A stretch of 5,191 nt of DNA from an uncultured Altererythrobacter sp. (lineage in GTDB: Bacteria; Pseudomonadota; Alphaproteobacteria; Sphingomonadales; Sphingomonadaceae): assembly GCA_946886175.1 (NCBI GenBank), contig CAMPIA010000110.1, forward strand, positions 1-5,191, given 5' to 3'. This document shows positions 1-5,161 of this stretch, piece by piece. Both the position numbers and the translations under genes were made by a program. Within the stretch, counting starts at the first letter, position 1. Each line of letters begins with the position of its first letter. Under the pieces are notes generated by a model. It did no database searches. It was not told the origin of the DNA and saw only the letters and a program-made list of their open reading frames with translations.

Positions 1-202
1 CGGCCTCGAGCTTGGCCCACATGCTCGCGGCGGCGGCGACCGAGACCTGCTGGCCGACGATCGCGCGCAGCAGGGTCTGGTACCCCGTGGGCCGGATGCG
101 CGGCTCGGGATAGCCGACCCGTTCGACCGCCGCCGCCACCCGCGGTTCAAGCGCCGCGACCGCATCGATCCCCTCGCGCAATTGCTCGCCCGTCAATCCC
201 AT
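1..202 (-). CDS. DNA-3-methyladenine glycosylase II family protein (AlkA-like), N-terminal part, cut by the left edge
   Basis: The reverse strand from the ATG at 202-200 reads 67 codons without a stop, beginning MGLTGEQLREGIDAVAALEP. At residues 43-60 it carries QTLLRAIVGQQVSVAAAAS, the pattern seen at the start of the helix-hairpin-helix GPD glycosylase domain in AlkA-type proteins. From family knowledge, these enzymes remove alkylated purines such as 3-methyladenine from DNA as the first step of base excision repair in the cytoplasm. The catalytic Asp and the HhH motif would lie beyond the left edge, so activity cannot be judged here. The N-terminus is short, with no Ada-type regulatory domain before the glycosylase domain. 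No strong ribosome binding site is visible before this ATG, only a weak AAGG about 13 bases upstream. The gene is divergent from the ferredoxin gene, 92 bases away. Another HhH-GPD glycosylase is the main alternative. Confidence 0.8.
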   Translation of the reverse strand, partial: MGLTGEQLREGIDAVAALEPRVAAAVERVGYPEPRIRPTGYQTLLRAIVGQQVSVAAAASMWAKLEA

Positions 203-294
203 CGCGTCCGCTTGCCTTCGCCCGTTCGATTGCCTAGCAGGCGCGCGCAATGCGGCCCGCAACATGCCGCCGAGCCATAAGGGAAGTGTGCGCA
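203..294. promoter_or_regulatory. Divergent intergenic region between the glycosylase and ferredoxin genes
   Basis: These 92 bases separate two divergently oriented start codons, so promoters for both genes are expected here or just inside the coding ends. I could not pick out convincing -35/-10 boxes. The part nearest the ferredoxin holds a purine-rich AAGGGAAG (279-286), about 8 bases before the ATG at 295, which serves as its ribosome binding site. The assignment rests on gene arrangement rather than on a recognised motif. Confidence 0.35.
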
Positions 295-612
295 ATGCCC
301 AAGCTGATCGTGGTCAATCGCAGTGGGGAAGAATCGGCGATCGAAGTGGCCGAGGGCCTGACCGTGATGGAGGCGATCCGCGACAACGGCTTCGACGAGC
401 TGCTCGCGCTGTGCGGCGGCTGCTGCTCGTGCGCGACCTGCCATGTGCACGTCGATTCCTCGTTCAAGGACCGGTTGCCCGCGATGAGCGAGGACGAGGA
501 TGATCTGCTCGAATCGAGCGACCACCGCGACGGAAATTCGCGCCTCGGCTGCCAGATGCCCTTCACCGCCGATCTCGACGGCCTCAAGGTCACGATCGCC
601 CAGGAAGACTGA
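295..612 (+). CDS. [2Fe-2S] ferredoxin, adrenodoxin/putidaredoxin type
   Basis: The 105-residue product has the plant/vertebrate ferredoxin beta-grasp layout. The cluster ligands follow the adrenodoxin pattern C40-x5-C46-x2-C49 with the fourth ligand C86 in SRLGCQM. Between the last two ligands lies a strongly acidic stretch (residues 65-79, SEDEDDLLESSDHRD). In adrenodoxin-type proteins this segment docks the reductase and the electron acceptor. The expected role is one-electron transfer in the cytoplasm, for example to a cytochrome P450 or to iron-sulfur assembly. No partner gene is in the window, so the acceptor is unknown. The start at 295 is preferred over an in-frame ATG at 250: MPKLIVVN begins the first beta strand as in relatives, and AAGGGAAG sits 8 bases upstream. 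The 15 extra residues from 250 look like translated leader. Two additional cysteines, C43 and C44, lie inside the cluster loop. The stop codon lies within a 13-bp tandem repeat. Confidence 0.9.
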   Translation: MPKLIVVNRSGEESAIEVAEGLTVMEAIRDNGFDELLALCGGCCSCATCHVHVDSSFKDRLPAMSEDEDDLLESSDHRDGNSRLGCQMPFTADLDGLKVTIAQED

Positions 613-638
613 GCCGCAAGACTGAGCCTCAAGACTGG
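605..638. repeat. 13-bp tandem repeat, about 2.6 copies, spanning the ferredoxin stop codon
   Basis: AAGACTGAGCCGC (605-617) is followed directly by AAGACTGAGCCTC (618-630) and a partial third copy AAGACTGG (631-638). The two full copies differ at one base. The first copy contains the ferredoxin TGA. The later copies lie just downstream and carry the same ACTGA in other frames. It looks like a recent slippage duplication with no clear role. Confidence 0.8.
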
Positions 639-700
639 GTTCGCCCGAGCAAACCGCATCTGCGTTGCGCGAAGCCGGGCAAGGCCCTAGCTCACCTGTC

Positions 701-1702
701 ATGACTGCACCCGTTCCACGGACCAATACCCTCGACCTCATCGGCAACACCCCGCTCGTCCTGCTCGAAGGGCCGAGCGCGGCCGCGCAATGCGAGATCT
801 GGGGCAAGTGCGAGTTCGCCAACCCCGGCGCCAGCGTGAAGGATCGCGCGGCGCTCGGCATCATCCGCGACGCCGAGGCGCGCGGCGAGCTTCAGCCCGG
901 CGGCTGCGTGGTCGAAGGGACCGCGGGCAACACCGGGATCGGCATCGCGCTGGTCGCCAATGCCCTGGGCTACCGCACGATCATCGTCATGCCCGACAAC
1001 CAGAGCGCGGAGAAGATGGTCACATTGCGCGCGCTCGGGGCGGAGCTCGTGCTGGTGCCGCCGACCAAGTATTCGGACTGCAACCACTTCGTCCACACCA
1101 GCCGCCGGCTGGCGGAGGAAACCGAGGGCGCGGTCTGGGCCAACCAGTTCGACAACATCGCCAACCGCAAGGCGCATATCGAGGGCACCGCGGCCGAGCT
1201 GTGGGAGCAGATGGACGGCCGGATCGACGGCTTCACCTGCGCCGCGGGCACCGGCGGCACGATCGCCGGCGTCGGCATGGGGCTCAAGGAACGCGACGAG
1301 AAGATCACCATCGCGCTCACCGATCCGCACGGTGCGGCGCTCTACGAATACTACGCCCATGGCGAGCTCAAGGCCGAGGGCAGCTCGGTCGCCGAGGGCA
1401 TCGGGCAGGGCCGGATCACCGGCAACCTGGAAGGCGCGCCGATCGACACCCAGTTCCGCGTCTCGGACGCAGAAGGCCTCGAATGGGTCGCGCGGCTCCT
1501 GCGCGAGGAGGGGTTGTGTCTCGGCCTGTCCTCGGGAATCAACGTCGCCGGGGCGATCGCGCTCGGCCGCCAGCTCGGCAAGGGCTCGCGCGTGGCGACG
1601 ATCCTGTGCGACACCGGTTTCCGCTATCTCTCGACGCTGTACGACCGCGAGTGGCTCGAATCGAAGGGGCTGCCGCCGTTCGAATGGCTGGAACGCGATT
1701 GA
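701..1702 (+). CDS. PLP-dependent cysteine synthase family protein (annotated in relatives as cysteine synthase A)
   Basis: The 333-residue product is a fold-type II PLP enzyme. It begins with TLDLIGNTPL, then NPGASVKDR with the PLP-binding lysine at K47. The asparagine loop is EGTAGNTGIG (72-81), the phosphate-binding loop is GTGGT (183-187), EGIGQGRI is at 232-239, and the C-terminal CDTGFRYLST (303-312) has T305 near the pyridine nitrogen site. The expected reaction is O-acetylserine plus sulfide to cysteine plus acetate in the cytoplasm. The asparagine loop reads TAGNT instead of the TSGNT of enteric CysK and CysM. The sequence resembles a subgroup of about 340 residues found in alphaproteobacteria, so a related activity such as cysteine desulfhydration cannot be excluded. 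ATG 701 is chosen because relatives start a few residues before LDLIGNTPL. A TTG at 665 would add 12 atypical residues. No strong ribosome binding site precedes 701. The next gene begins 32 bases after the stop, suggesting co-transcription. I withhold a symbol because cysK and a paralogue cannot be separated here. Confidence 0.87.
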   Translation: MTAPVPRTNTLDLIGNTPLVLLEGPSAAAQCEIWGKCEFANPGASVKDRAALGIIRDAEARGELQPGGCVVEGTAGNTGIGIALVANALGYRTIIVMPDNQSAEKMVTLRALGAELVLVPPTKYSDCNHFVHTSRRLAEETEGAVWANQFDNIANRKAHIEGTAAELWEQMDGRIDGFTCAAGTGGTIAGVGMGLKERDEKITIALTDPHGAALYEYYAHGELKAEGSSVAEGIGQGRITGNLEGAPIDTQFRVSDAEGLEWVARLLREEGLCLGLSSGINVAGAIALGRQLGKGSRVATILCDTGFRYLSTLYDREWLESKGLPPFEWLERD

Positions 1703-1734
1703 CTGCGCCGCGCCGCGGTTTAGGATTCGGCGCC

Positions 1735-2106
1735 ATGCGCAGCATTTCCGAATTCGTCGGCGCCAAGCGCCCGTCGCGGCGTAAAGACGATGCGGTGGAG
1801 GTCACCGGCGCGCGCGCGGAATCGGTCTATCGGCTTCAGGTCGGCCTTTCGGGGCTTGCGGCGGTCCTGCTGATGATCGCGCTGGCGAATGTCATCATGG
1901 ACCGCGCGAACCGGACCGAGGCCGCGAGCCTGCCCGAAGCCGCGGCGACGGTCGCGCCGACGCCGGTCGAGACCCAGCAGAACGATCCGCTCGCCGAAGT
2001 CGGCGTGGTGCCCGACATGCCGCCGGCAACCCCGACCCCGGCGCCCGCGCCCGCGGACGCGCCTGTCCAGGGGGCCGGTCAGAGCAATGCGCTTCCGACC
2101 GAATAG
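1735..2106 (+). CDS. Hypothetical single-pass membrane protein with a proline-rich periplasmic tail
   Basis: This 123-residue protein is not one I recognise. Residues 1-33 are polar and basic (R12, R15, R16, K17, R27, R33), and one hydrophobic segment covers about residues 36-55. The tail, from about 56, is rich in Ala and Pro, with alternating Pro-Thr and Ala-Pro runs near residues 96-110. By the positive-inside rule the N-terminus should be cytoplasmic and the tail periplasmic. The tail looks disordered and has no enzyme motif. The ATG at 1735 has AGGA at 1722-1725, an acceptable ribosome binding site, and follows the cysteine synthase stop by 32 bases. The reading frame overlaps the next gene by 20 bases, so the two are probably translationally coupled and may act together at the inner membrane. 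The frame is also open far upstream inside the cysteine synthase gene, but that part is a high-GC shadow. Function unknown. Confidence 0.7.
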   Translation: MRSISEFVGAKRPSRRKDDAVEVTGARAESVYRLQVGLSGLAAVLLMIALANVIMDRANRTEAASLPEAAATVAPTPVETQQNDPLAEVGVVPDMPPATPTPAPAPADAPVQGAGQSNALPTE

Positions 2107-2860
2107 ACTGATAATCCCCGTCGCAGTCGCCGCGGCCGCGTTCGCGGTGGCCGCCTGGGCGCTGTCGGGCGGCGAGCGCGACAAGCCCTCGCTCGGGCTG
2201 TTCACCACGCTGCCGATCTACTGGGGCGAAACCGCGGGCGTGTCCGACATGCTCGACGGCGAAGCGCGCCCCGGGTGGGTGCGCGGCGCGCTCGAGCAGC
2301 GCTTCGAGCTCGTCCCGCTGGACACGCTCGCGCCCCGGCGTTCGGCGAACCGGGGGCCGGCGGATATCGACCACCTGCTTCTCGCCCAGCCGCGCGCGCT
2401 CTCGCCGCAGGAGAATGTCGCGCTCGACACATGGGTCCGCGAGGGCGGCCATGTGCTGCTTTTCGCCGATCCGCTGCTCACCGCGCACTCGCACTTCGGC
2501 ATCGGCGACCGTCGGCGTCCGCAGGACGTTGCGCTGCTCTCCCCGATCCTCGCGCGCTGGGGGCTGGAGATGCGCTTCGACTTCGACCAGGCCGCAGGGG
2601 AGCGGACGATCGGGACCGGCGCTGCGGCGCTCCCGGTGAACCTGCCCGGCACGCTCCATCCGATCGAGGGCTTCACCACCGGAGGGGAGCATTGCCGGAT
2701 CGCCCACGATCGCGTCTTCGCGCAATGCTCGATCGGCAGCGGCGTCGCCACGGTGGTCGCCGATGCAGCGCTGCTCGAAGAGGCGGCCGGGGCGAGCAAA
2801 GAGGCGCGGGCCGAAGCGCTGGCGTGGCTGATCGAGAGCGCCTTTGAAGGCGATCGCTAG
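2087..2860 (+). CDS. Membrane-anchored protein of unknown function, GldG / DUF4350-like
   Basis: The 257-residue product starts MRFRPNRLIIPV and has an uncleaved-looking signal anchor at about residues 8-26. The rest should be periplasmic. The core shows alternating beta and alpha elements: a first strand SLGLFTTLPIYWGE (35-48), then LLLAQPRALSPQENVALDTW (97-116), then VREGGHVLLFADPLLTAHS (117-135). The GGxVLLFADP motif resembles the substrate-binding-like auxiliary domain of GldG-type ABC transporter partners and DUF4350 proteins. I infer a ligand- or protein-binding role rather than a known catalysis. Two cysteines, C203 and C214, could form a disulfide if periplasmic. No ABC ATPase or permease gene lies beside it, which is unusual for GldG partners. 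The ATG at 2087 is chosen because the anchor begins directly after it. The in-frame start at 1889 would add an arginine-rich stretch that is antisense-like shadow. The start lies inside the preceding gene (20-base overlap), with GGGGG at 2070-2074 as a possible ribosome binding site. A perfect hairpin follows 25 bases after the stop. Confidence 0.7.
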   Translation: MRFRPNRLIIPVAVAAAAFAVAAWALSGGERDKPSLGLFTTLPIYWGETAGVSDMLDGEARPGWVRGALEQRFELVPLDTLAPRRSANRGPADIDHLLLAQPRALSPQENVALDTWVREGGHVLLFADPLLTAHSHFGIGDRRRPQDVALLSPILARWGLEMRFDFDQAAGERTIGTGAAALPVNLPGTLHPIEGFTTGGEHCRIAHDRVFAQCSIGSGVATVVADAALLEEAAGASKEARAEALAWLIESAFEGDR

Positions 2861-2885
2861 TCGCTTTGGGGATTTCACGGGACGG

Positions 2886-2902
2886 GCCGGGATTCTCCCG
2901 GC
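2886..2902 (+). terminator. Probable transcription terminator hairpin after the 2087-2860 gene
   Basis: GCCGGGA (2886-2892), a three-base loop TTC, and TCCCGGC (2896-2902) form a perfect 7-bp GC-rich stem. It sits 25 bases after a stop codon and is followed by the pyrimidine-rich TATCTCTCC. The tail is not a clean T run, so termination may be partial or Rho-assisted. Its position between two transcription units supports the call. Confidence 0.55.
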
Positions 2903-2970
2903 TATCTCTCCGCTTTCAAACGCTTTGGCGTCGTGCGTTTGGCGCCGCGGTTGTGGTGTTCGAGAGAAAG

Positions 2971-3036
2971 ATTCTGTGATTAATCAGTAATTTACCAATC
3001 AATCCCCTGTAATCCCCTAATTTTCCCTTTCTTCCC
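2971..3036 (+). promoter_or_regulatory. AT-rich upstream region of mraZ with phased C-tracts; candidate promoter and MraZ operator
   Basis: By hand count about 35% of bases 2971-3035 are G or C, far below the flanking genes. AATCCCCT occurs twice exactly 10 bp apart (3001-3008 and 3011-3018), and further C-tracts follow at 3025-3027 and 3034-3036. On the minus strand this reads as AGGGG-N5-AGGGG. E. coli MraZ is known to bind TGGGN repeats separated by 5 bases upstream of its own gene, so spacing and G-tract content fit, although the first base differs. I could not fix -35/-10 boxes; TGATTAATCA at 2977-2986 and TAATTT at 2988-2993 are AT-rich candidates. Confidence 0.45.
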
Positions 3037-3109
3037 GCCCTGGGGCGGATTACAAATGCCTTCCATCGGACAAGTCGTCTCGTGCCGCGCTCCGATTCGT
3101 CGGGGCGAA

Positions 3110-3139
3110 CCGCCATCGCTCGCGCGATTGCGGTGGCGG
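3110..3139 (+). other. Strong hairpin in the presumed mraZ 5' leader
   Basis: CCGCCATCGC (3110-3119) can pair with GCGGTGGCGG (3130-3139) over 10 consecutive positions, nine Watson-Crick and one G-T. The loop is TCGCGCGATT, within which TC and GA can add two more pairs. It ends 50 bases before the mraZ GTG. No T-tract follows, so an intrinsic terminator is unlikely. A chance structure in GC-rich DNA is possible. Confidence 0.4.
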
Positions 3140-3189
3140 GGAAGGCGTGTCCGGACGTGCAACCCTTGGGGCGATAGGGGCGGGGCCAA

Positions 3190-3693
3190 GTGCCGGAGGC
3201 GCAGAACTTTACAGGATTTAGCGGTCAGGCCTTTTCGCTGCTGGGCGAAAAAGGCCGCTATGTCCTGCCGCCCGCCTTCCGCAATCTGGTCAAGGAGTCG
3301 AGCGACGGCCGCACGCTGTGCATCGACCGGCATCCCAGGCTCGCCTGCCTGGTCGGCTTCGGCCTCTCGCGCCACGACGAGCTCGAAGCGCAGCTCGACC
3401 GGGAGGAAGACCTCGCCTGGAAGCGCGAGCGGGATTTCGACCGCGACACCCGCGCGGCGCAGCTGTTCGGCTATGCGCGTGTGCCGTTCGACGACAGCGG
3501 CCGCTTCATCATGCCGCCGCACCTCGTCCGCCTCGGCCAGATCGAGGACCAGCTCTACTTCCACGGGCTCGGCCGCTTCTTCACCATCTGGAACCCGGCC
3601 GAACTCGCGCGGATGAACGACGATTGGGCCGGCGCCAAGGAAGCCTGCGCCGATTTCGTCGCCGAGCATCAGGCCAGGGCGAAGCGCAAATGA
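3190..3693 (+). CDS. mraZ: Transcriptional regulator MraZ
   Basis: The 167-residue product has the two-repeat SpoVT-AbrB-like layout of MraZ. The first half contains [13 protein letters not shown] (19-31) and the second [12 protein letters not shown] (101-112). MraZ forms ring-shaped oligomers that bind repeats in front of its own gene and repress the dcw cluster. Each half normally carries a DxxxR motif. Here the second is intact (D101, R105), but the first has G19 in place of Asp (R23 is kept). The GTG start at 3190 is well fixed: an in-frame TAG lies at 3175-3177, no other start occurs between, and AGGGGCGGGG (3176-3185) is the ribosome binding site. The next methionine, M108, would remove the first domain. 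The protein is somewhat longer than the roughly 150 residues of enteric MraZ, mostly in the linker around residues 60-90 and a basic tail. Its stop overlaps the rsmH start as ATGA. It is the first gene of the cluster. Confidence 0.93.
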   Translation: MPEAQNFTGFSGQAFSLLGEKGRYVLPPAFRNLVKESSDGRTLCIDRHPRLACLVGFGLSRHDELEAQLDREEDLAWKRERDFDRDTRAAQLFGYARVPFDDSGRFIMPPHLVRLGQIEDQLYFHGLGRFFTIWNPAELARMNDDWAGAKEACADFVAEHQARAKRK

Positions 3694-4634
3694 CCGGCGC
3701 CCAAGCCCACCACACCCCTGTCCTGCTCGACGAAGTGCTCGCCGCGCTCGCCCCGCGGCCGGGCGATGTGATCGTCGATGCGACCTTCGGCGCCGGCGGC
3801 TACACTCGCGCGCTGCTCGATGCGGGCGCGACGGTGCACGCCTTCGACCGCGATCCCGACGCGATCGCGGCCGGGCGCGAATGGCCCGAGACCGCCGAGC
3901 AGCCGCCCCGGCTCGTGCTCCATCCGCGCCGCTTCTCCGAAATGGTCTCCGCGCTGGGCGAGGCGGGCGTTGCGCAAGTCGACGGTGTGGCGATGGACAT
4001 CGGCGTCTCCTCGATGCAGCTCGACCAGGCCGAGCGCGGGTTCGCGTTTTCGGCCGACGGCCCGCTCGACATGACGATGGGCCGCACGCGCCCCAACGCC
4101 GCCGATTTCGTCAACGAGGCGGACGAGGCCGCGATCGCCGACGTGCTTTACCAGTATGGCGAGGAGCGGCAGTCGCGCCGCGTGGCGCGCGCGATCGTCG
4201 CCGCGCGGCCGCTCGAGACCACTGGCGACCTCGCCCGCGTCGTGCGCAAGGCGCTCGGCTATCGAACCGGCGCGCCGAAAGATCCCGCGACGCGCAGCTT
4301 CCAGGCGATCCGCATCCACGTCAACGCCGAGCTCGACGAGCTGATGGCCGGGCTCGCTGCGGCCGAAGCGCTGCTGCGCGAGGGCGGGCGGCTGGCGGTG
4401 GTCAGCTTCCACAGCCTCGAAGACCGGATCGTCAAACGCTTCCTGCGCGAGGCGTCGGCGAAGGCGGGCGGCTCACGCCATCTGCCGCTCGCCGACAGCG
4501 CTCCGGCGGCGTTCGTCCGGGTATCGAAGGCGATCCGCCCCTCCGATGCCGAGACCGCGCGCAACCCGCGCGCCCGCTCGGCCACCTTGCGCCACGCGGT
4601 GCGCACCGCCGCCCCGGCGCGGGAGGCCGCATGA
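3690..4634 (+). CDS. rsmH: 16S rRNA (cytosine(1402)-N(4))-methyltransferase RsmH (MraW)
   Basis: The 314-residue product is the usual length for RsmH, which uses S-adenosylmethionine to methylate N4 of C1402 in the decoding site of 16S rRNA on the small subunit. Family landmarks are in order: [11 protein letters not shown] (7-17), the SAM loop [15 protein letters not shown] (29-43), the acidic residue pair in AFDRDPDAI (51-59), [19 protein letters not shown] (102-120), GPLDMTM (124-130), [15 protein letters not shown] (204-218) and [15 protein letters not shown] (237-251). The helical insert between about residues 135 and 200 is present. In GPLDMTM the usual LDMRM arginine is replaced by T129. 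The ATG overlaps the mraZ stop by four bases (ATGA) and the HHTPVLLDE block starts within ten residues, so the start is secure. The stop overlaps the ftsL start in the same way. Gene order and overlap fit a constitutive dcw operon under MraZ control. Confidence 0.95.
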   Translation: MTGAQAHHTPVLLDEVLAALAPRPGDVIVDATFGAGGYTRALLDAGATVHAFDRDPDAIAAGREWPETAEQPPRLVLHPRRFSEMVSALGEAGVAQVDGVAMDIGVSSMQLDQAERGFAFSADGPLDMTMGRTRPNAADFVNEADEAAIADVLYQYGEERQSRRVARAIVAARPLETTGDLARVVRKALGYRTGAPKDPATRSFQAIRIHVNAELDELMAGLAAAEALLREGGRLAVVSFHSLEDRIVKRFLREASAKAGGSRHLPLADSAPAAFVRVSKAIRPSDAETARNPRARSATLRHAVRTAAPAREAA

Positions 4635-5161
4635 TGATCGCCGGCAGCCGCCTTCGTCAGATCGGCTGGGCCGTGGTGCTCAGCGTGTGCCTCGCCGGGT
4701 TCGTCGTGCTCACCTTCAGGGTAAACGCGGTAAAGAGCCAGGTCCGTCTCGCCGAGCGCCAGATCGTTTCGCTCGAACGCGAGAAGCTCATGCTCGAAAC
4801 CGAGTTCGAGACCCGGGTCAACCAGCAGCAGCTCGCCAACTGGAACCGGGTCGAGTTCGGCTACCAGGCGCCGCGCGCCGACCAGTTCCTCGACAACGAA
4901 CGCGAGCTCGCCGCGCTCGGCCTGCCGCGCGCGCTCGGTGCGCCCGAGCCCATCCGTGTCGCTCGTGCGCCGGCGGTGGAGGAGGGCGGTTTCCCGGCAA
5001 TGGTCTCGCCGATCACCGGCCAGCCCGCTACCGCGGCCGCGCCCGCCGACGATGCGAGCGGGGAGGGCGGCCGCGGGGAGATGTCCGCCCCGCGCTCGCT
5101 CGCCGAACGGCTGGCGGGCCAGGCGCAGCTCGGCGTCGCGCTGGCGGAGGTTTCGGAATGA
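4631..5161 (+). CDS. ftsL: Cell division protein FtsL
   Basis: The 176-residue product has a ten-residue basic cytoplasmic N-terminus, one membrane segment (about 11-29) and a coiled-coil-like stretch (about 31-62, with L40, I45, L48, L53, L55, F59). That is the bitopic layout of FtsL, which forms a trimer with FtsB and FtsQ and activates FtsW/FtsI at the septum. Position between rsmH and the next dcw gene supports the call. The periplasmic part continues with [17 protein letters not shown] (65-81), as in other alphaproteobacterial FtsL. It then has an Ala/Pro/Gly-rich tail of about 80 residues, making it longer than the roughly 120 residues of enteric FtsL. Two ATGs lie in tandem at 4631 and 4634. 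GGGAGG (4621-4626) is 4 bases from the first and 7 from the second, so 4634 may be the real start, giving 175 residues. I give 4631 because it makes the ATGA overlap seen at the other junctions. Confidence 0.87.
   Translation: MMIAGSRLRQIGWAVVLSVCLAGFVVLTFRVNAVKSQVRLAERQIVSLEREKLMLETEFETRVNQQQLANWNRVEFGYQAPRADQFLDNERELAALGLPRALGAPEPIRVARAPAVEEGGFPAMVSPITGQPATAAAPADDASGEGGRGEMSAPRSLAERLAGQAQLGVALAEVSE

Larger units (their letters stand above)
2861..3189. other. Intergenic region between the membrane-protein unit and mraZ
   Basis: No gene is supported in these 329 bases. In order they hold a perfect 7-bp hairpin (2886-2902), near-repeats of CGCTTTGG (2863-2869, 2921-2928 and, less exactly, 2936-2942), a palindrome TGATTAATCA (2977-2986), an AT-rich stretch with C-tracts (about 2971-3035), a small CCGCC/GGCGG hairpin (3035-3048), a 10-bp hairpin (3110-3139) and the G-rich mraZ ribosome binding region (3168-3185). 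The length and base composition fit a promoter plus a long leader for the dcw operon. Confidence 0.7.

Noticed and set aside
250..294. Earlier ATG for the ferredoxin
   Set aside because: The extra 15 residues do not fit the ferredoxin fold start, and the ribosome binding site AAGGGAAG lies between the two ATGs.
637..646. GGG-TTCG-CCC tetraloop hairpin after the ferredoxin gene as a terminator
   Set aside because: The stem is only three pairs and no T run follows; not enough to call termination.
790..1734. Upstream in-frame extension of the 123-residue membrane protein into the cysteine synthase gene
   Set aside because: This part is the cysteine synthase read in another frame (Arg/Gly-rich, no motif); the ATG at 1735 has a ribosome binding site and immediately precedes the plausible protein.
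1895..2878. Long minus-strand open frame opposite the 2087-2860 gene
   Set aside because: Arg-rich antisense shadow typical of high-GC DNA; the plus strand has a membrane anchor, regular beta/alpha pattern and a sensible start.
2863..2944. Recurring CGCTTTGG-like words as an operator array
   Set aside because: Copies are imperfect and irregularly spaced, and the first overlaps the end of the previous unit; no known regulator motif fits.
3035..3048. CCGCC/GGCGG hairpin as a terminator
   Set aside because: Only 5 bp with a 4-base loop, and no T-tract follows it on either strand.
2916..3116. Minus-strand open frame of 66 codons across the mraZ upstream region
   Set aside because: It crosses the terminator-like and promoter-like segment, has no ribosome binding site that I can see, no recognisable motif, and its composition follows the regulatory DNA rather than coding codon use.
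3056..3616. Plus-strand open frame starting ATGCCTTCC within the leader and running through mraZ
   Set aside because: Its second half is mraZ in another frame and the protein is Arg/Ser-rich shadow sequence; mraZ with GTG 3190 has clear homology.
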